Below are positions 1 through 8,719 of a DNA stretch of 64,000 bases, piece after piece. Every line of letters starts with the position of its first letter. The stretch's first letter is position 1. A program made the translations under genes and the position numbers. Under the pieces are notes generated by a model, which saw only the letters and a list, made by a program, of their open reading frames with translations, did not search any database and was not told the origin of the DNA. Origin of the DNA: Myroides phaeus (lineage in GTDB: Bacteria; Bacteroidota; Bacteroidia; Flavobacteriales; Flavobacteriaceae); contig NZ_CP047050.1 in NCBI RefSeq assembly GCF_009799805.1, forward strand, positions 2,494,001 through 2,558,000, read 5' to 3'.

Positions 1-69
1 AATTTCAGAAAATAATTTGATAATAGCGGTTAATCGAATGTTATATAAATGTTATTTTTATTTATTTGT

Positions 70-894
70 CTAAAAAATATTCAATCCTTTAAACAAAGAC
101 TTCTTTTCTTGTTTTTTCTCTGATTTTTTGTCTTTAGAATTGCTTGATGTATTTTTTTGGGCACCGTTCTTTAAATTATCTTGAATTGAGAATACATCTT
201 GAAGTAGTTTAGTATTTCTTGCAAGACCAGAATTAGCACGGATTTTATTCTCTTCAACAGCAATCATTTTAAAAACTCCACTCATTGTTTCATTAGTCAC
301 GTAGTCTGTTAAATCAGTATTTACAGGAGCAACTAATGGTAAATTGTTATAGGTAGAAAAGATAGTTTCCCATACCTTATCTGCACCAACTGTTGCTAAA
401 GATTCATTAATAACAGGGGAAAACTTTTTATATAAAGCAGCTTTAGTACCTTCTTGTAAATAATTAGTTGCCGCTGATTCACCTCCAATTAAAATATTTT
501 TAGCATCGTTAAAAGAGATCTTCTGAACAGCATCTAAAAAGATAGGTGTAGATTCCTTCACAGCAGATTCAGCAGCTCTGTTTAATAAAAGTAAACCTTG
601 GTCAGCTAAACCACCCATTCCAATTTTTCTAAGCGTTTTATCTACTTTCTGAATCTCTTCAGGTAATAAAATTTTAACCAATTCATTTTTAAAGAAACCA
701 TCTTTTTGAGTTAATGTACTTACTTGGTCAGTAATACCTTTAGTAAGTGCTTCTTTAAGTCCGTTTGCTGCTTTGTCTTGGCTCAAGCTGTTAAGTAACG
801 TAGTTGTTGTTTGTTTCTTTTGAGCTTGCATTGGTAAAGCTACTCCACCAGTTAATGTAATACCTAATGCCAGAACCAAAAATTTGTTTTTCAT
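70..894 (-). CDS. DUF4197 domain-containing secreted protein
   Basis: A 274-residue protein with an N-terminal signal peptide (Lys-rich start, hydrophobic stretch, cut near the AQA at residues 23-25), so probably periplasmic. The body matches the DUF4197 family as I know it: an all-helical, Ala/Leu-rich protein with the NxxLxxAL-type N-terminal segment and a region around residues 170-230 with FSTYNNLP and the TDYVTNETMSGVF stretch. No enzymatic function is established for the family. The last 25 residues are a Lys/Ser-rich, probably disordered tail. It lies 20 bp downstream of the gene at 915-1457 on the same strand, so the two are likely co-transcribed. Confidence 0.85.
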   Translation of the reverse strand: MKNKFLVLALGITLTGGVALPMQAQKKQTTTTLLNSLSQDKAANGLKEALTKGITDQVSTLTQKDGFFKNELVKILLPEEIQKVDKTLRKIGMGGLADQGLLLLNRAAESAVKESTPIFLDAVQKISFNDAKNILIGGESAATNYLQEGTKAALYKKFSPVINESLATVGADKVWETIFSTYNNLPLVAPVNTDLTDYVTNETMSGVFKMIAVEENKIRANSGLARNTKLLQDVFSIQDNLKNGAQKNTSSNSKDKKSEKKQEKKSLFKGLNIF

Positions 895-914
895 TATGTT
901 TTTTATGTTTTAAT

Positions 915-1457
915 TTATAATAAACTATCTGCTTCTAATCGAATGGCAGAAAGTGCTATTTCTATTTTGCGCTGTAATTGAATGTTTTCAGTAAGCAAAA
1001 CTTCTCTTAATGCAGTAGCATTAGCCACTGAAGGATGTTGCGCTGTTTGATGTACTGATGAAATAATTGTATTTTTTGTTTGAAGTACTATTTGCCATAG
1101 TTCATTAGTAACGTAAATTTGTTGAGAAATATTGTAATCAAACTCTTGTTCTATATGCTGAATTAAAGCAAATTGGTAAGTGTTCTTATCCTCAGAAACA
1201 GGTTCAATGCGCAATACTAACTTCTTTAAATCAATGCGTTCAATTAAGATGACTAATCTTTCGCAAGCTTGTAGCTTCAGTGCTGTAGTGTCAATTGTGG
1301 CTTTATTTTCGTCTTTTTTCTTTAATTGTTCTAATAAATAAAAGTCTTTTTTAGACTGTCGCTCTAAGATTTTACTAAAATATACGTAAGACAATGCTGC
1401 TGTAGTTAAAGCAGGTAGCGTATATCCTATAATCTCCATTATAAAATCTGTTTTCAT
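915..1457 (-). CDS. Conserved Bacteroidota protein with one N-terminal membrane anchor
   Basis: About 180 residues: one membrane helix near residues 6-24, then a charged segment and a mostly helical cytoplasmic domain that includes LKLQACERLVILIERID. I recognise this as a conserved Flavobacteriia protein of unknown role (I believe DUF7935, not certain). A longer reading frame would begin at 1478, but a -7 promoter element (TATTTTTG, minus strand) spans 1476-1483, so the ATG at 1457 is preferred. The gene is divergent from uvrD and precedes the DUF4197 gene by 20 bp, which suggests a two-gene operon. Confidence 0.75.
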   Translation of the reverse strand: MKTDFIMEIIGYTLPALTTAALSYVYFSKILERQSKKDFYLLEQLKKKDENKATIDTTALKLQACERLVILIERIDLKKLVLRIEPVSEDKNTYQFALIQHIEQEFDYNISQQIYVTNELWQIVLQTKNTIISSVHQTAQHPSVANATALREVLLTENIQLQRKIEIALSAIRLEADSLL

Positions 1458-1475
1458 AGCTTTTTTGATTTGGTA

Positions 1476-1483
1476 CAAAAATA
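1476..1483 (-). promoter_or_regulatory. -7 promoter element, minus strand
   Basis: TATTTTTG on the minus strand fits the Bacteroidota consensus TAnnTTTG. It lies about 20 bp upstream of the ATG at 1457 and would drive the membrane-anchored protein and DUF4197 genes. No clear TTG -33 element is seen. Confidence 0.55.
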
Positions 1484-1526
1484 GCGAATAATATTATCTG
1501 GCATAATTTTTTATAACATCAATAAC

Positions 1527-1557
1527 TTGTTATAAAGGGATAGGAATTGTAATTTTG
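1527..1557 (+). promoter_or_regulatory. uvrD promoter (-33 and -7 elements)
   Basis: TTG at 1527-1529 and TAATTTTG at 1550-1557, separated by 20 bp, fit the Flavobacterium consensus TTG-N(17-23)-TAnnTTTG. Transcription would begin near 1564. A possible TTG start codon at 1555 falls inside the -7 element and would not be in the message. Confidence 0.65.
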
Positions 1558-1578
1558 AACTTTTTCGAGGAAATAGAT

Positions 1579-3915
1579 ATGCAAAATTATATTGATCAAT
1601 TAAATGAGGCTCAAAGAGCACCTGTCCTTCAGAAAGATGGACCAATGATAGTGATAGCGGGAGCAGGTTCGGGTAAGACAAGGGTTTTAACTTTACGTAT
1701 TGCTTATTTGATGCACCAAGGTGTTGATGCGTTTAATATTTTAGCATTGACATTTACAAATAAAGCAGCTCGTGAAATGAAACACAGAATTGCTCAGATA
1801 GTGGGTAATTCAGAGGCTAAGAACTTATGGATGGGAACATTCCACTCTGTTTTTGCTAAGATTTTAAGAGCTGAATCTGATCGACTTGGGTATCCAGGGA
1901 ACTTCTCTATTTATGATTCTCAGGATAGTCAGCGTTTAATCGGTCAGATTATTAAAGAGATGCAATTAGATAGAGATATCTATAAACCTAAAGAGGTGCT
2001 TAGCCGTATTTCATCTTACAAAAACAGTTTGATTACTGTTAAGTCCTATTTTGAGAACCCGGAGTTACAGGAAGCTGATGCTATGAGTAAACGTCCGCGT
2101 ATTGGAGAGATTTACAATAATTATGTAGAAAGATGTTTCAAATCAGGAGCAATGGACTTTGATGATTTGTTGTTAAAGACAAATGAGTTATTGACACGTT
2201 TTCCTGATGTGTTGGCAAAGTATCAAGATCGCTTTAGATATATTTTAGTTGATGAGTACCAAGATACGAATCACTCACAGTATTTGATTGTACGTGCATT
2301 GTCTGATCGTTTTCAGAATATATGTGTGGTTGGTGATGATGCGCAAAGTATTTATGCTTTCCGTGGAGCAAACATCAACAACATTCTTAACTTCCAAAAA
2401 GATTATGAGGGAGTACAAACCTATCGTTTGGAGCAAAACTATCGTTCTACACGTAATATTGTTGAGGCAGCAAATACTGTTATCGACAAGAATAAAGTGA
2501 AGCTTGAAAAAGTAGTTTGGACTGCTAATGATTTTGGTCCTAAGATTAAAGTACACCGTTCATTAACAGATGGGGAAGAAGGTCGTTTTGTTGCTTCAAC
2601 TATTTTTGAAGAGAAAATGGTTAATCAAAAAAACAACGGTGATTTTGCTATTCTATATAGAACGAATGCACAATCTCGTGCGATGGAGGATGCATTGCGT
2701 AAAAAAGATATACCCTATCGAATTTACGGAGGATTGTCGTTCTACCAAAGAAAGGAGATTAAAGATGTTTTAAGTTACCTGAGATTAGTTATTAATCCGA
2801 AGGATGAAGAAGCTTTGGTGCGTGTAATAAACTATCCAGCACGTGGTATTGGAAATACGACAATGGATAAATTAACTATTGCTGCTAATCATTACAAACG
2901 ATCTATTTATGAGATTATTGAGCATATTGATAAAATAGACTTGAAGATTACTGCTGGTACTCGTAACAAGTTAAGCGACTTTGGTTTAATGATTAAGGCA
3001 TTCCAAGCTTTGGATGAAACTATGGATGCGTATCAGTTAACAGAGCATATAGCTAAAAAAACAGGATTAGTACAAGAACTTAGAAAAGATACAACACCTG
3101 AAGGTATTACTCGCATGGAAAACATTGAGGAATTACTGAATGGTATTAAGGATTTTATTGAAGGGCAGAAAGAAGTAGACGGTGCCAGAGGATCATTAAG
3201 TGAATTTCTTGAAGATGTGGCTTTAGCTACTGATTTAGACAAGGATACGGGAGAAGATGACCGTGTGGCGTTGATGACTATTCACTTGGCAAAAGGACTT
3301 GAGTTTCCAACCGTATTTTGTGTTGGAATGGAAGAAGATTTGTTTCCAAGTGCTATGAGTATGAATACGCGTAGTGAGTTGGAAGAAGAAAGACGTTTGT
3401 TCTATGTAGCGTTGACACGTGCAGAACATCAGGCTTATTTGACTTATGCCCAATCGAGATATCGTTGGGGAAAATTAGTAGATTGTGACCCTTCAAGATT
3501 TATTGAAGAGATAGATGATCAATACTTAGAGTATTTGACTCCTGTTGAAACAAACTATCGCTATAAACCAACTATCAATGCTGATATATTTGGCGACGTA
3601 GATAAAAGTAAATTGAGGTTAAAGAAGCCAGAGAATGGAACTCCTCCAGCTTATATTACTAATAATGAAGAGCCTAAGCAAGATAGAAATATTCGCAAGC
3701 TAAAGCCAGTAAATTCAAGTTCAAAAAGTACTGGTGTTTCAGCAGATAATCAGGGATTAATTGTTGGTCAAACCGTAATGCATGAAAGATTTGGGAAAGG
3801 AATAATCTTGAATTTAGAAGGAGTAGGGGCTGATAAGAAAGCTGAAATAAAATTTGATGTAGGAGGTATTAAAAAATTGTTGCTAAGGTTTGCCAAACTA
3901 CAGGTTTTGTCGTAA
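1579..3915 (+). CDS. uvrD: ATP-dependent DNA helicase, UvrD/PcrA type
   Basis: Superfamily 1A 3'-5' helicase of 778 residues, acting in nucleotide excision and mismatch repair. Walker A AGAGSGKT is at residues 27-34; also seen are the DEYQDTN motif II, QNYRSTRNI (motif IV), TIHLAKGLEF (motif V) and VALTRAEH (motif VI). The last 50 residues (GQTVMHERFGKGII onward) look like the Tudor-like C-terminal domain of PcrA that binds RNA polymerase. The ATG at 1579 is chosen because it follows a GAGGA ribosome-binding sequence and lies downstream of the promoter at 1527-1557. It ends 29 bp before tsaC, so the two are probably co-transcribed. Confidence 0.96.
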   Translation: MQNYIDQLNEAQRAPVLQKDGPMIVIAGAGSGKTRVLTLRIAYLMHQGVDAFNILALTFTNKAAREMKHRIAQIVGNSEAKNLWMGTFHSVFAKILRAESDRLGYPGNFSIYDSQDSQRLIGQIIKEMQLDRDIYKPKEVLSRISSYKNSLITVKSYFENPELQEADAMSKRPRIGEIYNNYVERCFKSGAMDFDDLLLKTNELLTRFPDVLAKYQDRFRYILVDEYQDTNHSQYLIVRALSDRFQNICVVGDDAQSIYAFRGANINNILNFQKDYEGVQTYRLEQNYRSTRNIVEAANTVIDKNKVKLEKVVWTANDFGPKIKVHRSLTDGEEGRFVASTIFEEKMVNQKNNGDFAILYRTNAQSRAMEDALRKKDIPYRIYGGLSFYQRKEIKDVLSYLRLVINPKDEEALVRVINYPARGIGNTTMDKLTIAANHYKRSIYEIIEHIDKIDLKITAGTRNKLSDFGLMIKAFQALDETMDAYQLTEHIAKKTGLVQELRKDTTPEGITRMENIEELLNGIKDFIEGQKEVDGARGSLSEFLEDVALATDLDKDTGEDDRVALMTIHLAKGLEFPTVFCVGMEEDLFPSAMSMNTRSELEEERRLFYVALTRAEHQAYLTYAQSRYRWGKLVDCDPSRFIEEIDDQYLEYLTPVETNYRYKPTINADIFGDVDKSKLRLKKPENGTPPAYITNNEEPKQDRNIRKLKPVNSSSKSTGVSADNQGLIVGQTVMHERFGKGIILNLEGVGADKKAEIKFDVGGIKKLLLRFAKLQVLS

Positions 3916-3944
3916 TTTGTAAAAGTATTTAAGAAGATAAAGAA

Positions 3945-4565
3945 ATGTCACAGTTAATTAAAATATATCCAGAAAATCCCAATGAAAAAGAGATTGACAG
4001 AGTTGTCAAGATCTTGAGAGAAGGAGGTTTAGTTATTTACCCTACTGATACAGTTTATGGGTTAGGCTGTGATATTACAAATTCTAAAGCATTAGAGAAA
4101 ATTGCTAAAATCAAGGGTATAAAACTTGAGAAAGCTAATTTCTCTTTTATATGTTATGATTTGAGTAATATATCTGATTATGTTAAACAAATTGATACAG
4201 CAACATTTAAGATTCTTAAAAAAGCTTTACCAGGTCCATATACCTTTATTTTACCTGGTAATAATGACTTGCCAAAAGATTTTAAAAAGAAAAAAACAGT
4301 TGGTATTCGTGTACCTGATAATAATATAGCACGTGAAATTGTAAAGAAATTGGGGAATCCTATCGTTTCAACATCTATTTATGATGAGGATGCGATATTA
4401 GAATACACAACAGATCCTGAACTTATCTATGAAAAATGGCAAAATACAGTTGATTTAGTTATTGATGGAGGTTATGGTAATAATGAAGCTTCAACAGTAA
4501 TTGATTTATCTGGTTCTGAGCCAGAAATTATTAGAGAAGGAAAAGGATCAATAGATATATTTTAA
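3945..4565 (+). CDS. tsaC: L-threonylcarbamoyladenylate synthase, Sua5/YrdC/YciO family
   Basis: 206 residues. Makes threonylcarbamoyl-AMP from threonine, bicarbonate and ATP for the t6A37 modification of ANN-decoding tRNAs. The family signature YPTDTVYGLGCD is near residues 31-42, LPGPYTFIL near 95-103, and VGIRVPDN and the late NEASTVIDLS motif are present. It has the short YrdC-only architecture without the C-terminal Sua5 domain. A paralogous YciO assignment is possible, since the family is not fully separable by eye. It follows uvrD by 29 bp. Confidence 0.88.
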   Translation: MSQLIKIYPENPNEKEIDRVVKILREGGLVIYPTDTVYGLGCDITNSKALEKIAKIKGIKLEKANFSFICYDLSNISDYVKQIDTATFKILKKALPGPYTFILPGNNDLPKDFKKKKTVGIRVPDNNIAREIVKKLGNPIVSTSIYDEDAILEYTTDPELIYEKWQNTVDLVIDGGYGNNEASTVIDLSGSEPEIIREGKGSIDIF

Positions 4566-4668
4566 GAAAATATACTGATAAGTAATAAATTTGTTCAATT
4601 AATAAAGTTAAATCGCAGTTATATATCATATAACCTGAATAAAATTAGGGGAATTCAAACTGAATTAT

Positions 4669-4676
4669 TATTTTTG
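4669..4676 (+). promoter_or_regulatory. -7 promoter element of sucC
   Basis: TATTTTTG fits TAnnTTTG and lies 35 bp upstream of the sucC ATG. No good -33 TTG is seen at the expected distance. Confidence 0.5.
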
Positions 4677-4711
4677 TAACTGTTTATATTAAAAGCTAAA
4701 CGTATCACACT

Positions 4712-5905
4712 ATGAATTTACATGAATTTCAAGGTAAAGAAATATTAGCTAGCTACGGTGTAAGAGTACAACGTGGATTAGTAGCTAACAACGCAGAAGA
4801 GGCAGTTGAAAAAGCAAAACAACTTACAGACGAAACTGGTACAAGTTGGTATGTAATCAAAGCTCAAATCCATGCTGGAGGAAGAGGTAAAGGAGGAGGA
4901 GTTAAGTTGGCTAAAAACTTAGAAGAAGTTAAAGAAATCGCTGGTAAAATTATCGGGATGGATTTAATTACTCCACAAACACCACCTGCTGGTAAAAGAG
5001 TTAACCGTGTGTTAGTTGCAGAAGATGTATACTATCCAGGAGAAAGCGAAACATCTGAATTTTACATGTCTGTATTATTAGATAGAGCTAAAGGACGTAA
5101 TATGATTATGTATTCTACTGAAGGTGGAATGGATATTGAAGACGTTGCTGAAAAAACTCCACACTTAATTTTCAAAGAAGAAATTGACCCTGCTGTAGGA
5201 TTACAAGGATTCCAAGCAAGAAGAATCGCTTTCAACTTAGGATTATCAGGAAATGCATTCAAAGAAATGGTTAAATTCGTAGATGCTTTATACAGAGCAT
5301 ACATTGGAAGTGATTCTTCAATGTTCGAAATTAACCCAGTATTAAAAACATCTGATGATAAAATTTTAGCTGTAGATGCTAAAGTTACTTTAGACGATAA
5401 CGCATTATACAGACAAAAAACTTATGCTGAATACAGAGATTTTTCTGAAGAGAGACCAATCGAAGTTGAAGCAAATGCTGCTGGATTAAACTATGTTGAT
5501 TTAGATGGTACAGTTGGATGTATGGTTAACGGTGCTGGATTAGCTATGGCGACTATGGACTTAATTAAGTATGCTGGTTTTGAACCTGCTAACTTCTTAG
5601 ACGTAGGAGGTACTGCTGATGCTAAACGTGTTGAAACAGCTTTCCGTATTATCTTAAAAGATCCAAACGTAAAAGCTATTTTAATTAATATCTTCGGAGG
5701 AATCGTTCGTTGTGACCGTGTTGCTCAAGGTGTTGTTGATGCATACAAAAACATGGGAGATGATATCAATGTTCCAATTATCGTTCGTTTACAAGGAACA
5801 AATGCTGAATTAGCAAAAGAATTAATCGATGAATCAGGTATGCCAATCTTATCTGCAGTTGCTTTCCAAGAAGCTGCTGATCAAGTTAAAGCTGCATTAT
5901 CTTAA
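4712..5905 (+). CDS. sucC: Succinyl-CoA ligase (ADP-forming), beta subunit
   Basis: 397 residues, the usual length for SucC. Couples succinyl-CoA to succinate with substrate-level phosphorylation in the TCA cycle, as a heterotetramer with SucD. The N-terminal ATP-grasp domain shows HAGGRGKGGGVKLAK (about residues 53-67), the metal-binding FEINPVL and DAKVTLDDNAL segments, and the C-terminal ligase domain has NFLDVGGTA and the INIFGGIVRCD motif. sucD is not adjacent; the gene appears to stand alone with its own promoter and a strong terminator, a layout known in Flavobacteriia. Codon use is strongly biased, as in highly expressed genes. Confidence 0.97.
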   Translation: MNLHEFQGKEILASYGVRVQRGLVANNAEEAVEKAKQLTDETGTSWYVIKAQIHAGGRGKGGGVKLAKNLEEVKEIAGKIIGMDLITPQTPPAGKRVNRVLVAEDVYYPGESETSEFYMSVLLDRAKGRNMIMYSTEGGMDIEDVAEKTPHLIFKEEIDPAVGLQGFQARRIAFNLGLSGNAFKEMVKFVDALYRAYIGSDSSMFEINPVLKTSDDKILAVDAKVTLDDNALYRQKTYAEYRDFSEERPIEVEANAAGLNYVDLDGTVGCMVNGAGLAMATMDLIKYAGFEPANFLDVGGTADAKRVETAFRIILKDPNVKAILINIFGGIVRCDRVAQGVVDAYKNMGDDINVPIIVRLQGTNAELAKELIDESGMPILSAVAFQEAADQVKAALS

Positions 5906-5929
5906 TTTAAAGATTAACATATATATACA

Positions 5930-5964
5930 AAAAAAGCCAGATATTTTATATATCTGGCTTTTTT
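5930..5964 (+). terminator. Rho-independent terminator after sucC
   Basis: Perfect 14-bp inverted repeat (AAAAAAGCCAGATA with its complement) around a 7-base loop, ending in a T run. It begins 24 bp after the sucC stop codon. Confidence 0.9.
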
Positions 5965-6127
5965 AGTTATTAACTCCTGAGTTAGCACTTATTCTATTAT
6001 TTGATTTATCAATTATAGTACTTGCTTATAATTTCAATATTTGACCATCAGTACATATAATAATTAAATATTCAATTCTCAGAAGGTTGTACATATTATA
6101 AATAAACTATACTTGCTTAAAATATAA

Positions 6128-6154
6128 AAGGGTACTCAAATACTGAATACCCTT
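6128..6154 (-). terminator. Terminator of the uvrB-DUF1456 operon
   Basis: On the minus strand AAGGGTATTC pairs with GAGTACCCTT (one G-U pair) around a 7-base loop and is followed by TTTATATT. It lies 15 bp beyond the DUF1456 stop codon. Nothing else is seen in the convergent gap between this and the sucC terminator. Confidence 0.75.
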
Positions 6155-6168
6155 CTATTATTATAAAA

Positions 6169-6606
6169 CTATTTGTTCTTTTTACCATTATTAAACTTTA
6201 TTCCTGCAAAAGGAGAGTCATTCTTCTTTTTATTAAAGCTCTTGGCTTTTGAAGAATCATTCATTTTCTTAGAATAAGTTTTATTTTCTGTTTTTTGTTT
6301 AGGAGCAGAAGTTTTTACTTTATCAGAACTTTCTTTCTTAAAATCTTTTTTATGTGTTCCTAAAACCTCCATAGGATTTTTTGGTTCTTCTTTAGTTCCT
6401 CGTAAATAAATAACTAAAGCATTTAAAAAATTTCTTAAAACCTGATCTCCACATTCAACGTATTTAGGATGATCCTCATTTCTAAAGAAATTACCTATTT
6501 CACCCTTTGACATACGAAAGTCAACTAATTCAAGTATTTCAACAATTTGATCATCTCTAAGTTGCAATGCAACACGTAATTTTTTAAAAATATCGTTATT
6601 CGTCAT
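6169..6606 (-). CDS. DUF1456 (YehS-like) protein with a basic tail
   Basis: 145 residues. Residues 1-70 match the DUF1456/YehS family (MTNNDIFKKLRVAL start, RMSKGEIGNFFRNEDHPKY). E. coli YehS carries two such repeats; here only one is present, followed by about 75 residues of Lys/Asn/Ser-rich sequence that looks disordered and could bind nucleic acid. The function of the family is unknown. It lies 36 bp after uvrB on the same strand with no terminator between, so they are probably co-transcribed. Confidence 0.85.
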   Translation of the reverse strand: MTNNDIFKKLRVALQLRDDQIVEILELVDFRMSKGEIGNFFRNEDHPKYVECGDQVLRNFLNALVIYLRGTKEEPKNPMEVLGTHKKDFKKESSDKVKTSAPKQKTENKTYSKKMNDSSKAKSFNKKKNDSPFAGIKFNNGKKNK

Positions 6607-6642
6607 CTTAATTCTTATTTTGGCAAAGGTAAATTAAAAAGT

Positions 6643-8628
6643 CTAAAGTTTATCTTTTAAAGCTTTTATTTCATCTCTAAGTTTAGCAGCATTAATAAAA
6701 TCTAAATCTTTAGCGGCTTTTTCCATTGCTTTCCTCTTATCACGTATCATTTTTTCAATATCAGCTTTTGATTTATATTTTATAGATTCTTCAGCAGCTT
6801 TTAAAATAGATTCTTGTTGAATCTCATCATAAGAGTTTTTAACCAATTCACTTGTTATTTTTTTATTAAGAGCAGTAGGTACTTTGTTATGATTTTTGTT
6901 ATAAATCATTTGCTTTTCCCTGCGATAAGCAGTCTCATCAATAGTCTTTTGCATACTTGCCGTTATTTTATCAGCATACATAATAGCTTTACCATTAACA
7001 TTACGAGCAGCACGTCCAACAGTCTGAGTCAAAGACCTATGACTTCTTAAGAAGCCTTCTTTATCAGCATCTAATATAGCAACTAAAGATACTTCAGGTA
7101 AATCAAGTCCCTCTCTCAAAAGATTGACTCCAATTAATACATCAAATAATCCCTTTCTTAAATCTTGCATGATTTCAACTCTTTCAAGTGTATCAATATC
7201 AGAGTGTATATACCTACATCTAATACCAACTCTTGTAAAATATTTAGCAAGTTCTTCAGCCATTCTTTTAGTTAGAGTTGTGACCAAAGTTCTCTCATCA
7301 ACTTCTACTCTTTGCTGAATCTCTTCAATAAGATCATCTATTTGATTTTCAGAAGGTCTTAACTCTATTATAGGGTCTAATAAACCAGTAGGTCTAATTA
7401 ATTGTTCAACTACTACACCTTCGGACTTTTGTAATTCATAATCAGCTGGAGTCGCAGAAACATAAATAACCTGATTTTGCATAGACTCAAACTCTTCAAA
7501 TTTCAAAGGTCTATTATCTAAAGCAGCAGGTAATCTAAATCCATACTCAACAAGGTTCTCTTTTCTTGATCTATCACCACCATACATTGCATGTACTTGT
7601 GAAATGGTAACGTGACTTTCATCAACAACCATTAAATAATCATCAGGGAAATAATCTAACAAACAGAAAGGTCTTGTTCCAGGATCTCTACCATCTAAGT
7701 AGCGAGAATAATTTTCAATTCCAGAACAATAACCAAGTTCCCTAATCATTTCTAAATCAAAGTTAGTTCTTTCCTCTAATCTTTTAGCCTCTAAATGTTT
7801 TCCTATTTCTTTGAAATATTCTACTTGTTTAACCATGTCTTGTTGTATTTCCCATATTGCATTTTGCAAAACATCAGGAGATGTAACAAACATATTAGCA
7901 GGGTAGATTGTAAGTTTAGTAAACTTCTCTATGACTTGTGAGTCAGTTGCATTAAAAACTTCAATGTCTTCAATTTCATCTCCGAAGAAATGGATACGGA
8001 ATGGATTATCGGCATAGCTTGGAAATACCTCAATAATATCTCCTTTGATTCTAAAATTCCCCGGGCTAAAGTCTGCTTCTGTACGTGAGTATAAACTTTG
8101 TACAAGTTTATGAAGTAACTGAGTACGAGAAATCTCTTGATCTAATTCAATAGTAATAACATTTTTTTGAAATTCAATCGGATTACCAATACCATAAAGA
8201 CAAGATACAGATGCAACAACAAGAATATCTCTTCTACCAGACAATAGGGCAGAAGTGGTACTAAGACGCATCTTTTCTAATTCTTCATTTATTGATAAAT
8301 CTTTTTCAATATATTGTCCGGTTACAGGAATAAATGCTTCTGGTTGATAATAGTCATAGTAAGACACAAAATACTCAACAGCATTATTTGGGAAGAAGTT
8401 TTTAAATTCTGTATATAGCTGAGCAGCTAAAGTTTTGTTATGTGCTAAGACAAGAGTAGGACGTTGCACCTCTTGAATCACATTAGCAACAGTAAAAGTT
8501 TTACCTGAACCTGTTACACCTACAAGAGTTTGAAACTGTTCATTAGCTTTAACCCCTTGACTTAATTTTTTAATTGCTTCAGGTTGATCTCCAGTAGGAG
8601 AATATTCTGAATTTATTTTGAATACCAT
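6643..8628 (-). CDS. uvrB: Excinuclease ABC subunit B
   Basis: 661 residues, the normal UvrB length. Damage-verifying helicase of nucleotide excision repair, working with UvrA and UvrC. Walker A GVTGSGKT is at residues 37-44, the beta-hairpin signature YYDYYQPEAFIP is near residues 93-104, and DESH (motif II), the C-terminal helicase motifs and a final UVR domain (residues about 626-661) that contacts UvrC are seen. The frame opens seven codons earlier, but the ATG at 8628 gives the conserved start (MVFKINSEYSPTGDQPEAI). Downstream lies the DUF1456 gene. Confidence 0.97.
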   Translation of the reverse strand: MVFKINSEYSPTGDQPEAIKKLSQGVKANEQFQTLVGVTGSGKTFTVANVIQEVQRPTLVLAHNKTLAAQLYTEFKNFFPNNAVEYFVSYYDYYQPEAFIPVTGQYIEKDLSINEELEKMRLSTTSALLSGRRDILVVASVSCLYGIGNPIEFQKNVITIELDQEISRTQLLHKLVQSLYSRTEADFSPGNFRIKGDIIEVFPSYADNPFRIHFFGDEIEDIEVFNATDSQVIEKFTKLTIYPANMFVTSPDVLQNAIWEIQQDMVKQVEYFKEIGKHLEAKRLEERTNFDLEMIRELGYCSGIENYSRYLDGRDPGTRPFCLLDYFPDDYLMVVDESHVTISQVHAMYGGDRSRKENLVEYGFRLPAALDNRPLKFEEFESMQNQVIYVSATPADYELQKSEGVVVEQLIRPTGLLDPIIELRPSENQIDDLIEEIQQRVEVDERTLVTTLTKRMAEELAKYFTRVGIRCRYIHSDIDTLERVEIMQDLRKGLFDVLIGVNLLREGLDLPEVSLVAILDADKEGFLRSHRSLTQTVGRAARNVNGKAIMYADKITASMQKTIDETAYRREKQMIYNKNHNKVPTALNKKITSELVKNSYDEIQQESILKAAEESIKYKSKADIEKMIRDKRKAMEKAAKDLDFINAAKLRDEIKALKDKL

Positions 8629-8664
8629 ACTAAATAATAACTTATACAAAGTTACTTATTTAAA

Positions 8665-8695
8665 TGAAAAAAGCGCAAGAATAATCTTGCGCTTT
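8665..8695 (-). terminator. Terminator downstream of the OmpA gene
   Basis: On the minus strand AAAGCGCAAGA pairs with TCTTGCGCTTT around a 4-base loop and is followed by a T run. It lies 25 bp after the OmpA-family stop codon and separates that gene from uvrB. Confidence 0.88.
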
Positions 8696-8719
8696 AGTAT
8701 AATATTAGTTATAATCTAA

